NCBI RefSeq assembly: GCF_024713945.1 | Contig: NC_134683.1 | Coordinates: 3,845,501-3,909,500 of the forward strand | Source of the DNA: Dermatophagoides farinae | Lineage: Eukaryota; Arthropoda; Arachnida; Sarcoptiformes; Pyroglyphidae | Reading direction: 5' to 3' | Length of the DNA stretch: 64,000 nucleotides | In this document: positions 35,869 through 50,103 of the stretch, piece after piece | Numbering within the stretch: the first letter of the stretch is position 1 | Layout of the letters: each line of letters opens with the position of its first letter | Program-made: the position numbers and the translations under genes | The notes under the pieces: model-generated | Told to the model about the DNA's origin: nothing | The model's database searches: none | The model's input: the letters and a program-made list of their open reading frames with translations, nothing else

Positions 35869-36591
35869 TTTTTTTCTTAAAAATTGTTTTTGTTTAATTC
35901 ACTAAGACAGAGTATTTGTATGACCAACATAAAAAAAGTGTTCAATTTAAATTATGTTCATTTTTTTCCTCAATTTCAAAAAAAAAATCAAATCGTTCAA
36001 TCATATAGTCCAACGAGTATTAAAAAAAAAAGTTCACGCTTATTTGATCACATTGAGGAAGATGTTTGTTTCATTTATTCATTCATTCAAGATGAATAGT
36101 TTCAAGGACAACATGTTTTATGGTCAAACACACAACACACGTTTTGTTCTCTTTTTTTTTAAATGGCGATTTGATTTGTAATTTCTTGAAAAAAAAAGAG
36201 AGAAAAATTGAAATGTCAAAATTCATCACCATGTAATAAGAAAGCAGCTGCAGCAGCATTTTTTTAGTTATGACACGATATTTCAATGCAAATCCAACAG
36301 TCTGTATATATACAGATCATATATATGATGATGATGATGATGTCATAGTAGTAGTATGTATATCCAAACATAGTATCCGTATACGGGATTTTTTTTTGTT
36401 TTTTAAAGTTGGAAATCGCTGGATAATAATAAATAAATACGTACTATACGGAAGGAACTGGTTACAACTGTTGCGATTTTTTTTGCTGTTTGTTTTGGAC
36501 GCGTTGTTTTTTTTTAGTTTGACTCGTCTGATTTTTTTTTTGTTTTCGTAAATTGATCTCGATTTTCTTTTTTTTTTTTTTTTGGTTCACA
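35869..36591. other. head-to-head spacer, ATP7 to CNPPD1
   Basis: About 0.7 kb shared upstream region of two divergent genes. It has a GATGAT run near 36325-36340 and several T-runs, and ends in a long T tract directly before the CNPPD1 ATG. No further gene is seen. Confidence 0.5.
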
Positions 36592-37665
36592 ATGGATGAT
36601 TATAAAACACAATCACTTTGGAATAGATTATGTCGAACAATACGAGCTTTAGATTTTGGTTTCTATGGTCAATCAATGGATGGTGAATCTTCATCATCGT
36701 CATCATCATCATCACCACAAACGGTAACATCATCAACATCGATTTCTGAATTAACTGCATCGTTTGAATCAAATTTACCATTAACCGAAGTTACTGTTGA
36801 TTTGATTGAAAAAACATTATATCGTAATGGTGGTGGTACATCAGGACGACGATCAAAAACGGTTAAACGTTTAGGAAAATTGGATGTAAATTATGCATCA
36901 TATATATTACATCAAGCGGCTCTTTCACCTGAATCGGTAATATTGGCAATGATTTATTTGGATCGATTGAAAAAAACCAATTCCACTTATCTTGAAAGTA
37001 TGACATCATCGGAATTATTTGTAGCATCATTGGTTGTTGCAACGAAATTTCTATATGATAAAGGTGGTGCCGATCTGGTTTACAATGATGAATGGGCTAC
37101 ATTTACCAATATCGATTTGGATGATTTAAATCAATTGGAACGTGATTTTCTTGATGCCATACAATGGTCATGTTATGTACGGCCAGAAACATTTCAAGAA
37201 CAAATGATTAAAATGGAAGGATTAATATCATTGAATGAATTTCGTAAACGTAATCGTAATACAATGACATATATGGAAATGATATCATCATTCAATTATT
37301 TACGTCATTTTTATGATCAAAATAATGAATTATTATGGTCAAATCTGGTCACATTAATCAATGGAATACTTATTTGTACAGCTGCATATACAATAGCCAT
37401 TGGTGTTGTGATTGCATCAACATCATTAGTTGCTACCACTGTTCATAGAAATCTAAATAATGATCAACAACAAAATCATTCGATTTCTATTTCAACACTA
37501 ATCGATGATAATCATCATCAATTGAATCTACCGGAATTTGACTGGTCAAAATCTGATAATAATGATACACCTATTTCAATATTTTTATCAGCAAAAAATT
37601 TCTTAGCCATTCATCATCATCAGCAACAACGTTATCGAAGAAAATATCACCATCATCATCATTGA
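36592..37665 (+). CDS. CNPPD1: CNPPD1-like cyclin (Pas1/PHO80 domain-containing)
   Basis: A single exon from ATG 36592 gives 357 residues. An upstream in-frame ATG at 36553 would add a Phe-only leader and is unlikely. The central part matches human CNPPD1: YASYILHQAALSPESVILA, MIYLDRLKKTN, SSELFVASLVVATKFLYD, the conserved VYNDEWA and LERDFLDAIQW. This is a cyclin box of the PHO80 type (about residues 95-215). A hydrophobic segment follows (about 265-290, GILICTAAYTIAIGVVIAS), as in human, suggesting membrane association. A biochemical role is not established for this family; PHO80-type cyclins pair with Pho85/CDK5-like kinases. The tail is His and Gln-rich. The gene ends 133 bp from the convergent WDR13 stop codon, so 3' ends should overlap. 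Confidence 0.88.
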   Translation: MDDYKTQSLWNRLCRTIRALDFGFYGQSMDGESSSSSSSSSPQTVTSSTSISELTASFESNLPLTEVTVDLIEKTLYRNGGGTSGRRSKTVKRLGKLDVNYASYILHQAALSPESVILAMIYLDRLKKTNSTYLESMTSSELFVASLVVATKFLYDKGGADLVYNDEWATFTNIDLDDLNQLERDFLDAIQWSCYVRPETFQEQMIKMEGLISLNEFRKRNRNTMTYMEMISSFNYLRHFYDQNNELLWSNLVTLINGILICTAAYTIAIGVVIASTSLVATTVHRNLNNDQQQNHSISISTLIDDNHHQLNLPEFDWSKSDNNDTPISIFLSAKNFLAIHHHQQQRYRRKYHHHHH

Positions 37666-37779
37666 CAACAACAGATTGAATGTTTTTGAAAATGATGATC
37701 ATAATTTTTTTTATTTTATTTTTTTTAATTCAAAAAATGTCAAAACAAATTGTTATAAATTGATTTATAAATTTTGAAA

Positions 37780-37790
37780 AATAAAATAAA
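37780..37790 (+). terminator. poly(A) signals of CNPPD1
   Basis: Two overlapping AATAAA hexamers about 115 bp after the CNPPD1 stop. The WDR13 stop codon on the other strand is at 37801-37799, so CNPPD1 transcripts should run into WDR13 coding sequence. Confidence 0.5.
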
Positions 37791-37798
37791 AAGAAAAT

Positions 37799-39541
<1,743 letters not shown>

Positions 39542-40867
39542 CGTTGTCGATGTCAAGATTGATTAAATTTAAACCAAAAAAAAAAAATCAAATTTTTTTA
39601 AAATCAATCAACTTTCCCAAAACAACAACCACACAAACATTCGAAGAATCATCAAATTGAGAGAAAATGTTTCTGGGAAAGAATTTTTCCCAACAATCAT
39701 TTTGATGAGAATTTCAAGTTATTTTTTTTGCGTTCGAAATTTTTTTTTCGGTTTGTTTTGAATTTTAAAAATCAAAATTTATTCATTTTCATTATCTGTT
39801 TTCATTCATGGAAAATTCATGGAAAAAAAAGAATAGAAAAGAAAAAAAGAAAAGAAAATGGATTCATAATAGGATAAATAAAAAGAATGTTGGGACATAT
39901 AAGGGACAAAAAAAGTGAGAAATAATAATTCCCGGATTAAGACATATATATGTGTTTGTATTTGTATTCCAGTATATAATTGATGATGGTAGTATTGATT
40001 GGACTCTATTGAAATTCTGGTCTGGGTGTGTGTGGGTGTGTGCGTGTCTGTTTGTGTGTGTGTGGTGATTAAAGACAAATAACTAAAATTGATTCAGAAT
40101 TGGTCGACGACGACGACAACAAAAAAAAAGAAAAGAAAAAAACAATCAAACAAAACGACTAGAACCGGATTATACGTTATTTGTGTTTATAAATTCATTG
40201 TGTCCGGTGTGTGTGTGTATAATGATCTAAACATTCGATTTTTTTTTCATCTTGATCAAACTACTCAATTCAACAAAGAATAATTTTAAATCAAATCAAA
40301 TTTGGAATATGTGAAACAAAATCAAAAATCATTAAATGAAGAGAAAAGAAAAGAAAATTATTTTTTTTTTATCAGTGTGAATGAATTATGAAATTGAGGT
40401 TTGTGTGTGTGGGTGTGTTGGTGGTGGTGATAAGTTGTTGATATTCTCTATGGGTGTGTTATGATAAAATGATTTCATCAAGTGAAAAATGAACAGAAAT
40501 ATATAGTTTGACTATTTTTTTTTTGTTGTTGTGTGTATAATAATAAATGAGCGTTTTTAATGTGTGTATGTATGTATGTTGGGTGTGTTTGTGTTTGAAA
40601 CATGAAAAATATCAAGGGATCAAATAGTGTTGTTGTTGTTGTTGGCATCATCATCATCATATAATGGGGTTGTTTTTTGTATGTTTTTTTTTATCATTAT
40701 ATATTGGGACATTAAATATTAATTGGCTGGTTGTTAAATGGAATAAGATTTTCATTTGAAAAAAAATTGGTTCCAACACATGTATTATATATTTTTAAAT
40801 TGGTGATGTGATATCCACTCCTACACCCATCAATCATCATCATGGATGTAAATGTATGCAGGTGGTA
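39542..40867. other. spacer, WDR13 to 14-3-3 epsilon
   Basis: About 1.3 kb upstream of WDR13 and downstream of 14-3-3. It contains GT/GTGGGTGT tracts near 40025-40060 and 40400-40430, T-runs, and TTG and CAT units near 40630-40660. No coding exon is seen. The right-hand part should be the 14-3-3 3' UTR. Confidence 0.5.
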
Positions 40868-41873
40868 TTATGCGTTTGGTTCTTCAGATGAAGCAGCACA
40901 AGCCTCAGTTGTTGTATTGCCACCTGCATCACCACCAGCAGTACCGGTACCGGATATTTCTTTTTGTTCACCTAGTTCAAAAAATTGATTATTGACATAA
41001 AATCTCATCATCAGTTGTAATCTTTAGCTTTTACCATTTTGATTAACATCCGATGCCCATAATGTTAGATTATCACGCAATAATTGCATGATCAATGTTG
41101 AATCTTTATATGAATCTTCGGATAATGTATCCAATTCAGCAATGGCATCATCAAATGCTGTCTTTGCCAATCGACAAGCTCGTTCAGGTGAATTAAGAAT
41201 TTCATAATAGAATACAGAAAAATTCAATGCCAAACCTAAACGTATTGGATGTGTTGGCGGTAGCTCAGTAGTAGCAATTTCACTTGCAGCTTTATATGCT
41301 ACCAATGAATTTTCTGCAGCATCTTTACGATCATTACCGGTTGCAAATTCGGCTAGATAACGGAAATAATCACCTTTCCTAAATTGACAATGTTCAGAAG
41401 AAATATTCAGAATATTTCATAAAAAAAACTTACATTTTATAATAGAAAACTTTCGATTCACCATTGGCTGCAGCCGGTATCAAATGTTTTTCTAATACTT
41501 CCAATATATCATTACAAATTTCACGTAATTCTTTTTCCACTTGTAAACGATAATTTTTAATCAATTCCAATTTCGATTCACCACCTTTCATTTCTTCTTT
41601 TTGTTCAATTGATGATAATATACGCCAGCTAGCACGACGTGCACCAATTACATTTTTATATGCAACAGATAAAAGATTACGTTCTTCAACGGTTAGATCA
41701 CCATCGACCATGGCAACATTTTTCATTGCATTCACCATTTCTATAGAAAAATGGTGAGAAAAAAATAAAATTTAAAAACTTCAAAAAACGGTTAACAAAT
41801 TCTTACCATCATAACGTTCAGCTTGTTCGGCCAATTTAGCCTTATATACACTATCATCACGGGTTTCAGCCAT
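40868..41873 (-). CDS. YWHAE: 14-3-3 epsilon
   Basis: Four exons, 41873-41807, 41740-41434, 41378-41035 and 40971-40868, join in phase to 273 residues. The protein follows human 14-3-3 epsilon closely: [105 protein letters not shown] and [15 protein letters not shown]. The Lys, Arg, Arg and Tyr of the phosphopeptide groove are present within these blocks. It is a dimeric cytoplasmic adaptor that binds phospho-Ser/Thr partners such as Raf, Cdc25 and FoxO. The C-tail after the last helix is Gly, Thr and Ala-rich and about 20 residues longer than in vertebrates; as the known autoinhibitory arm it may differ in effect. It is encoded mainly by the last small exon. Confidence 0.97.
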
Positions 41874-44178
41874 TGTATTATATATATTTAAATTATTATT
41901 CGAGTTCTTTAACCGGTTCAAATGAATGAAAAAAAAGGAATGTATGTGCGTCAAAATTTGATGATGGGAAGAAAAAACACCGGCAGAAAAAAAACGTCAA
42001 AAAAAATTCAGTTCTAAACAAAAAAAATTGTTTTGGCAAGCAAGCAAATAAATAACACACACACACACAAACAACACAATCACAATGATAAGCAATAGAT
42101 TTCCTCAACAAATATTCGAATCAAATGAAAGCTCAAAAACCACCTTCTTCTCTCTCTCTCTATCTTCGTTGTTTGACGATAGAAAAAAAAATTCAATTCG
42201 AATTACCGTAAAACTTGGCTTTTTCGATTTCGATAGATTGCCAATCAATTAAAGATCTTGATCTTTAGAGAAATGAACATTGAACAAAAAAAGATAAAAT
42301 GAAAATTTTTTTTTTTACTTTTCACTTAATTTCTTGTGTTCGTTCAACGACAATTCAATGGCGATGTCAATGATGATGATGATGATGAGGATGATGATGA
42401 TGAGCCAATTGATTTAACAAAATTGCAAATAATAATTTTTTTTCTATTTCTATTTCTATTTCTCTCTTTATTCTTCTCCTTTTTGAGCATCGACACACAG
42501 ACACATACATACAAGATGAGGTAAGCACAATTTTTTATGGTCTTTCAATATATTTCAATGGTTGTTGACGAGAGGGGGGGAAAGAAAAAACATTGAACAT
42601 TTACTCATCACACACACAGACACACAATGAGCGAGAACAAGTAGCAACAGCAACGGTTATCAGGCCATTTTTTTTTATCAATTACACATAAAATACCGGG
42701 CAATGGTTACAATGCATTATGTTTATAATTACGTTTATAACTAGTAGTATAGATAAATGTAAAAAAAAATTACTCTATATGGACATCTGACTAACTTTAT
42801 ACAATATATACATTGTTTGTGTTAGAAAATAAATCTGATTGTTATCATCATTGTGACTATAACCAATTTTTATGAGGAGGAGGAAAAAGAGGAATTTTTT
42901 TTTTATTTTTCACTTTTGGCTGTTGCATCACATTTCTTTGATCCACGCCCATATTTATATATATATATGGTATGTATATGGTAGTAGTGGTATTATTTTC
43001 ACTTGTTGTTTTAACCCCTCGGGTTTTTTTTTTGTTATGCCACCTACTACCAAAATAAAATAAAGTTGAAGTTGATGTTGAAATTGTAAAGATAACAATT
43101 GTTGCTAAATTTTTTCACCATTTGTCGCTACAATCTTTTTATTTGAAAAAAAATAAAAATAAAAATTTAAAAACGAATGAAAAAAAAAATTCCAAAGAAA
43201 TTACCCACTATTTTGATAAACAATTCGGATCGGAAACTAGCTGATATAGATAAAGAATAGAAACCATTAAGATCAAGATTTCATTCAACTAACAAACAAA
43301 AAAAAAATGTTTTAATCGAATCATGTTAAACATTTCATCATCATCATAATTAAATTTCACCATAGTTACCTTGATTTGATGGCCACCACCATCATCATCA
43401 TCAAAATCAATATCAAGACTGTCATCATTAAATTATTGTTTATTGAAATCGATGCAAATCATCATCATTGCCAAATCTATCAAACGGAAAAAAAACACAC
43501 ACACACGCCCTGCCAATGAAAAAAAAAACACAACAACAACAACCAAATCGATCAAAACAACAACAACAAATCAATCAATATTGTGGAAAACAAAATCAGA
43601 TCGTATTCAAAAAAAACAAAAAAAAAACAAAAAAAAAACCTAAAATTCGAATTCGAATGTTTTTTTTTGTTTCTGCATTGAGATTAATTCATAGAAACGA
43701 ATAGTGAAAAGAAAAGTGATTGAATTTTTTTTTTCTTTTAATGAAATAATTTCACTTTTTTTGTATCATCGAGAATTTAGAGAACAAAAAAAAAATTATG
43801 ATTCGTCATTGTTTGTATTATATTGATTTTCATTCAATGTCTAATTTTTTTTTCTCCTATCACCAATATATATCATCTCGTTGTCGAATCTGGATTGAAT
43901 TTGCTCGTTATGTTTGTTTTTTGTTTTGTTTTTTTTGATTTTTGGTTTCCGGTTTTTTTTTACTGGCTCTCTCTCTCTCTCTCTGGCTCTCTCTTTTGTT
44001 TGTTGATGAGGATTATGATTGTATTTCACAGATTTAGTTGTTGTTGTTGTTGTCGTCGTCGTCGTCGTTGTATTTAAACAAATTATCACCATTCCACGTT
44101 ACCATGGTCGACATACATACATGTCTAATATTGTTTGTCGAGTTATATGAACACCAAACATATATATAATAATTATAA
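41874..44178. other. spacer between 14-3-3 epsilon and LRR gene
   Basis: About 2.3 kb. It holds CA repeats near 42056-42070 and 42610, GAT units near 42371-42400, TATATA near 42957, CTCT near 43971-43985, TTG/GTC units near 44038-44070 and copy 3 of the 14-bp palindrome. Open frames are repeat-derived. No gene is recognised. Confidence 0.5.
43645..43658. repeat. 14-bp palindrome ATTCGAATTCGAAT, copy 3
   Basis: Identical to the copies at 6030, 16142 and 62837; it lies in the spacer upstream of 14-3-3 epsilon. Confidence 0.6.
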
Positions 44179-46067
44179 TTATATTGACGTTATAATAATT
44201 GTCATCATCATAGTCATTGTTAATAATGTTGTCATTGATAATCGATCCATTGTAAATGCATGACATTCAATCATTTTATCCATTTCAGTGAGAAATATTT
44301 CACGTTTACGTTGCTTTTGTTGTTGTTGTTGTTGTTGTTGTTGATCCATTATTGAAACTGGTTCATTATCGTTATAATTATCATCATCATCATAATAATA
44401 GCACTTTGTTTCTTTCCAAATATGAGACATTTGATTTTTTTCATTATCTTCAATCCATTGTTTATACCAATTTAATTCACAATTACAGATGAATGGATTA
44501 TCTTTTTGGATTGAATCAAAGAAAAAAAATTATAAAAATGAAAAAAATGGAAAAAATTTTCCAAAAATGTTAACCAAACTTACCATGAAGATCAAGAATT
44601 GTTAAATTTTTATCAATAACTTTTTCAAATAATTTTCTTGATAAACGTTGTAAATGATTTGAATGTAGATATAGCCATTCCAATGATTCGAATGATTCAA
44701 ATGCTTGATCATCAATATGTTGGATACGATTTTTTTGTAAATATAAAAATTTTATATTCTTACCATATGATTCAAATGAATGACGATCAATATGTTCAAT
44801 TTGATTATTTTTCAAATCCAATTGTCTCAAACGTGTTATTTTTCTTAATGCATTTGATGGTATTATTTGCAATTGATTATTATCCAATTTTAGCCATTCT
44901 AATGTTTTTTCAATACCATTGAATGCTTGTTCATCAATCATCGATATTTGATTTGATTCAAGATCAATATAATTTAATACAGATAAATCAGCAAATATGT
45001 TAGCATCTAATTGTTTGATTAGATTATTGGCCAAAATCAATACATCCAAATGGGCTAATTGACGAAGATGTTTTAGATCCATACGTGTGATTGTATGTAT
45101 ACGATTTTCATGCAATTGTAATCGTTGTAATGATCCTAAATATTGTAATGAATCCGATGGTATACGTGATAATTCATTGCCGCCAAGATTCACTTGTGTT
45201 ACATTCGGTCCGATACCAATAAATGCACGTTCATGTACGGCAAATATACGATTACCAAATAATGATAGTCGTAATAATGATTCCAGGCCATCAAATTGAT
45301 CTGGTTCAATGGTTTCAATTTCATTATAATTCAGATTCAATGAAACCAATGTTGAAAGGCCTTTTAGGGCATCAGGTATCTAAATATTCAGGTTCATTAT
45401 CAAATTATTATTATTATTAGTAATTTAATTAATGCATGAAAAAAAAACTTACCTTCTGAAATTTATTATGCGATAAATCTAATGATTCAATCTGATCATG
45501 TATTGATAAAAAGGCATCTGAATCAACAGCAATCATATTGCAATTATGTGCCATTAAATGACGAACATTTATATTGTTTAATAAACGTGCCGGAAATGAA
45601 TGGATATGATTATTTTTCATTTTTAAATACATTATTGTTGTACGTTGATTTTTTTGATGCTCACCGCCACCACCACCATTTTTATTATTATTATTAACTG
45701 GTAATCGATCAAAAATCTCTTTGAGCATTTCCAATTGTACACCTTCACATATGATTTCAAGACCTTTTGTTATCTCATTACAAAGGCATGGTTTTATTAA
45801 TGATCGTACTGGGCAACTATTTCCACTTCCACCTCCTCCACCGTTGCTGCTGCTGCTACTGATGTGGCCATTATCGATTGCATTGACTACTTGAATTATT
45901 GATTGATGTAGAAAATATTGTAAAATAATGATGAACCAAATTAATGATGATGATGATGATGATGAGGAATACATTGGTTGATGTTGTTGTCCAAGGCTTT
46001 TGGTGATTGATTTCAATGATAAATTCTGTAGATTGAATGATGATGGAAATGATAATTTCATCTTCAT
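44179..46067 (-). CDS. secreted or cell-surface leucine-rich-repeat protein
   Basis: Three exons, 46067-45453, 45379-44584 and 44501-44179, give 577 residues in phase. A hydrophobic segment (about residues 42-62) looks like a signal peptide; it is closer to the second Met (45974) than the first, so 45974 may be the true start. Next comes an LRRNT-like cysteine cluster (CPVRSLIKPCLCNE with a later Cys), about twelve LxxLxLxxNxI repeats such as LNLNYNEIETIEPDQF, LDLKNNQIEHIDRHSF and LYLQKNRIQHID, and an LRRCT start (NPFICNCELNWYKQWI). The form resembles arthropod secreted LRR proteins annotated as the non-catalytic subunit of Oplophorus luciferase, a name that says nothing about function. The very C-terminus is hydrophobic (TLLTMTMMMTIIITSI), suggesting GPI attachment after a Gln-rich spacer. 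It probably acts in adhesion or binding outside the cell. The specific family is not recognised. Confidence 0.85.
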
Positions 46068-47066
46068 ATTTGTTACAGCAAAATAGAACGTAAATCGATA
46101 TTAAATTGACGAGAGAAAAAAAACTCGAATTCTTTCTTTGTTTGAGTTGTTGAAAAATTTTTCGTTCAAGGTTCGTTTTTTTTTTTTTGTTTTCCTTCGG
46201 ATCGTTTTGTTTGTTTGTTTGTTTTTTCGTTTGAGAACACTTTACGGTGTTTGATGAATGTAGGTGAGCAAAAGAAAAACGATAACAAAAATTCCTGAAA
46301 CGTAATGGGTGGAAAAAAATTTGGTTTTTTTTTTGTTTTTCACTGATCCTGGTTTTGTCGGTTATTCCATATTTCTGGAATATTTTTTTTTCGTTCGTTC
46401 GTTCGTTCATTCATTTATTCATTCATTCTATATAACAACTTTTCAACAAATTCTGGCTGCTCAATTTCATTATTCTATGGATCTGCGTATAATTTTGTTG
46501 TTGTTGTTGTTGTTGTTGAATCAACATCACATATAGATAGACAAAAGCATAGAATCACTATTTAATTGTAATTGGATCCAATTTTTTTTCAAGTTATAAT
46601 CATCAATTACAATCATTATATAGCTTGGATCCAATTTTTTTTTTTTTTTGGTCGTGTTGGTGAGGTGGATCCAAAAATGAGAAAATTCGAACATTAATGT
46701 TGCTGGTAAATTCCCGGATACATGGAAAGACAGAATGTTCCAGGATTTAGAATTTGAATTTATTTTTTCTTTAGAAAATTTGATGTCATTTATTTTTCAT
46801 TTCATTTTATACATACAGAATTTTTGTTTTGTTTTGTTTTGTTTTTGTTTTTCTTATTCTTGTGAAGGCCAGAGGTATGTGTGATAAGGAAGTGATAAAA
46901 AAAATTTTTTATTTTTCCTAGCTTGTTGAAAATATTTGTTTGTTTGTTTGTGTGTATGTTGTTTTTTTTGGCATTATTGATTTTTCATCATTTCGTATAC
47001 AGTGATTAAGAGATAGATTTTTCCGAAAAAAACAAACAAACAAACAAAAAAAAATATTCATAAATT
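46068..47066. other. spacer between LRR gene and phosphoserine phosphatase
   Basis: About 1 kb upstream of the LRR gene and downstream of PSPH. It contains GTTC units near 46393-46412, TTG units near 46496-46518, several TTTTG runs and a GTTT run near 46936. GGATCCAATTTTTTTT occurs twice, at about 46575 and 46628. No coding sequence is recognised. Confidence 0.5.
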
Positions 47067-48001
47067 CTATGAATCCACCTTAAGCTCTTCGATTAGATCA
47101 TAGAAACTAGTGGCAAACCATTTAGCACCTTTTTTAACTTTTTCACGTATTTGATTACCACCAAATCCGATGAATGCATCCTATTAAAAAAAAATGAAAC
47201 AATTTTAGTTATGAAAATTCCAATCAAATCGATTATTATTCTTACCGCTGGTGGATAGGCTTCCATATCGGTAACACCATCACCAACGATTGTTACTGTG
47301 CGATATTTATAACGATTCTTAAGATATGCAATTACTTTAGCTTTACCATGTTGTTGACTTGTTGGTTCCGATTCATCGAAACCGGCATAATTTCCATCAT
47401 AGAAAAATTTTATTCTATTCGCATAGATATTCTTGTATGGAATGTGTAATTCTTTGGCAACTGGTTCAATAATTGAATAAAATCCACCGGATACAAGATA
47501 TACGGCAACATCATTTGCATGTAATAATGATACTAATTCTCTGTTGAATAATGGAACAAAAAAATTGGTTATTAGAATTTTTTTTTTCACAATAGTTTTT
47601 GTTGATGATAACCATACTTAATTCCAGGTGTAAATCGTGGTTGATGTGTACGTATATAATCACTAACCATATCCACAGTTGGTTGAATTAATTGTAGACG
47701 TTTACTAAGAGCATCATGAAAACTACAACCACCACGCATTGCACGTCGAGTCCTTCGAAAAAAAAAATTAAAATTAATTAAATTATATAAAAAATCTTAT
47801 TTCTTATTTTTTTTTTTGTTACACTTACATTTCCATAACTTCTTTTTCTTTATTGGCAAATTTAGCCAATTCATCGATAGCTTCATCACGGCAAACAGTG
47901 GAATCCACATCAAAACAAACAGCATCGGATGAACGAAATATCCGTCGTACGGAATCTTCATCCATAACACCACTTGGGGTATTATTCGTGATCGTTTCCA
48001 T
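47067..48001 (-). CDS. PSPH: phosphoserine phosphatase
   Basis: Four coding exons, 48001-47829, 47752-47618, 47540-47246 and 47180-47067, give 238 residues, a little above the usual 225. It follows human PSPH through the HAD motifs: CFDVDSTVC with nucleophile Asp31 and Asp33, EAIDELAKF, MRGGCSFHDAL, VYLVSGGFYSIIEPVA with the motif II Ser, the conserved Lys in HGKAKVIAYLK, VGDGVTDMEA and PPADAFIGFGGN. It performs the last step of serine synthesis, phosphoserine to serine, in the cytosol. The 5' UTR is probably split: an acceptor (TTTTCATAG) lies five bases before the ATG and a good GTAAG donor at 48115, giving a UTR intron 48115-48007 that contains a long CA/GT array close to the donor. Confidence 0.97.
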
Positions 48002-48072
48002 TTTTACTATGAAAATTAAAAATCATTCAAATGATCATGATCCATACTAACATACATGTATATAAACACATA

Positions 48073-48073
<1 letters not shown>

Positions 48074-48110
<37 letters not shown>
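48074..48110. repeat. (CA)n microsatellite inside the PSPH 5' UTR intron
   Basis: An uninterrupted CA dinucleotide tract of about 37 bases, the longest clean one I see here. On the transcribed minus strand it reads (GT)n and begins immediately after the GTAAG donor of the inferred UTR intron, so length changes could affect splicing. Confidence 0.85.
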
Positions 48111-48113
<3 letters not shown>

Positions 48114-49850
48114 ACCACCAATATGAAAATGGTTCCAATGTCCAAATAATTCGGTCAACGTTGTTATCGTTCGTCGTGTTAGTTGTCGTTGTTTAAGAAT
48201 GTTTTTTTTTTATTATTTATTATGGTTGATTGATTGATTGAATTTTGAACCAAACTGTTATTGGTATAGGTTTTTTCTCCCTCGCTTTTTTTTTAATTGT
48301 CGATTTTATATCGGCTATATATATGACGTACGTAGTAAAATAATAATCTTCTGTTTGGATTATAAATGATATATATATATAAAGATAGATAGATATTAGA
48401 ATCATAAATATATTTAACGAATGGATAGTTTAAGTGCTTCCATGTTTTGTGTCATCGACATTTAGAACACACACAAATGATGATAATATGATGATGATGA
48501 TTAAAAATATTATTTTTGTTTTGTTTTTTTTTTTGTGTGTGTGTGTGTGTATGTTTTGATGATAACAATTGACAGTGGCCATCGAATATGGGAAAAAAAA
48601 TTAGAAATGAAAAAAAAAATTATCATCATCATCATCGAAGATGTGTGTTGACGATGATCTCAATTTCGAATGTGTTCTACATTCGAACATTTAAAACAAA
48701 AAAAAAATGAAAATGAAAATAACAATCGAATGAAACTTACATTCTTTTTTTACGGTCCTTCCATATAACAAATGAAATTTGATGATAATGATGATGATTG
48801 ATGTTTTTAAATTCAAAAAAAAAAGAAAAAAAAACAATCAATTCTTTAGAATAATTTTTCTACTATAGTAAAAAATTCTTGATGATGATGATGATTTAAC
48901 ATTGATTTAACGTTGTCGATGATGTTGTTGTTGCTTGGTTGATATAATGATTTGAAAATGGTCTGTTTAAATGTGTATGTGATGTATTTGAATTGAAATA
49001 TTTTTGAATCTTTAATATTTATTATCGCCACCAATATATATGTTCAATTATGATGATTACTAAAAATCAAATACTTAAATAATTTTTTCAGAAAAACTTT
49101 TTTTTTTTTTTTATTACTACCACTAATCTTATAATGATGATGACGGTGATAATAATGTTGTTGCTGTTGTTGTTGTTGGGCCATTCCGTATTTCATTCAT
49201 TCATTCATCATCAGACCATTTTAAGATGCTGCTGTTGATGATGATGATGTGTTACCACCACCACCAACCACCATCAATCAATCAATGAATTGAATAAAAA
49301 GAAAAAAAGAAAAAAACCGAATCAATCAATCAATCAAACAATGTGTGATTTGATGATCATTTGATGATCATTTCTATATGCCGAATTGGTAATCATAATC
49401 ATCAAATAATAATAATAATAATGATCATCATCATCATCATTTCTTTTTTCTGTCTTTTCATCGTTTTGGCCTCACTGAAAATTTTGTTTTGGCTCCTTTT
49501 CTTTTCTCTCACTCGACTTTTCTTCATCTTCTTATGTGTATAGATGTTTATGATATTTTTTTTTGTGGTGGGCGTATACACAATGTCGTCATGTAAACAT
49601 TCGATGTGGATGTCGTTTGACTACTTTTTTTTTTGGTCGTTTTCTTTCGTGTTCCATTATCATCATCATCATCATCATCATCGTTATCTTTGTCGTCTTC
49701 GTTTCTCTTGTTTTGTTCACAATTTAAAAATTTGATCATAATTTATTCAATAATAATAATTTATTGATTGATTCAAACACAAAAACACACACACAGATTG
49801 GATCAACAATTTCGAATCTTTTATTCACCATGTTGTACATGTAATGCAGA

Positions 49851-49858
49851 TGACGTCA
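49851..49858. promoter_or_regulatory. perfect CRE octamer TGACGTCA
   Basis: An ATF/CREB consensus palindrome in the spacer about 1.8 kb upstream of phosphoserine phosphatase, a gene that ATF4 controls in mammals. Motif match only. Confidence 0.35.
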
Positions 49859-50065
49859 TATGATAAAGATGATGATGATAATTATTTGATGATTATCTCT
49901 TCCTCATAATGATGATGATGATGATCAATACAAAAAAACATCATCATCAACATCATCATTGCTCAAAATCGATGACACTTGTTTGATTTTTATAATGATG
50001 ATGACAATCAGGATCAAAGGTCAATGATGATGTAGTTTTTTTTTCACTTGTTCGACGATTTTAAC

Positions 50066-50103
50066 CAACAACAACAACAACAACTACAACTACAACTACA
50101 ACG

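Noticed and set aside
45871-46410. Minus-strand open frame overlapping the LRR gene start in another frame
   Set aside because: It is Lys, Asn and Ile-rich with no recognisable domain, and the overlapping LRR frame has clear conserved structure.
46565-46680. Two copies of GGATCCAATTTTTTTT about 55 bp apart as possible element ends
   Set aside because: Both copies are in the same orientation, very short, and enclose no coding sequence; more likely local duplication.
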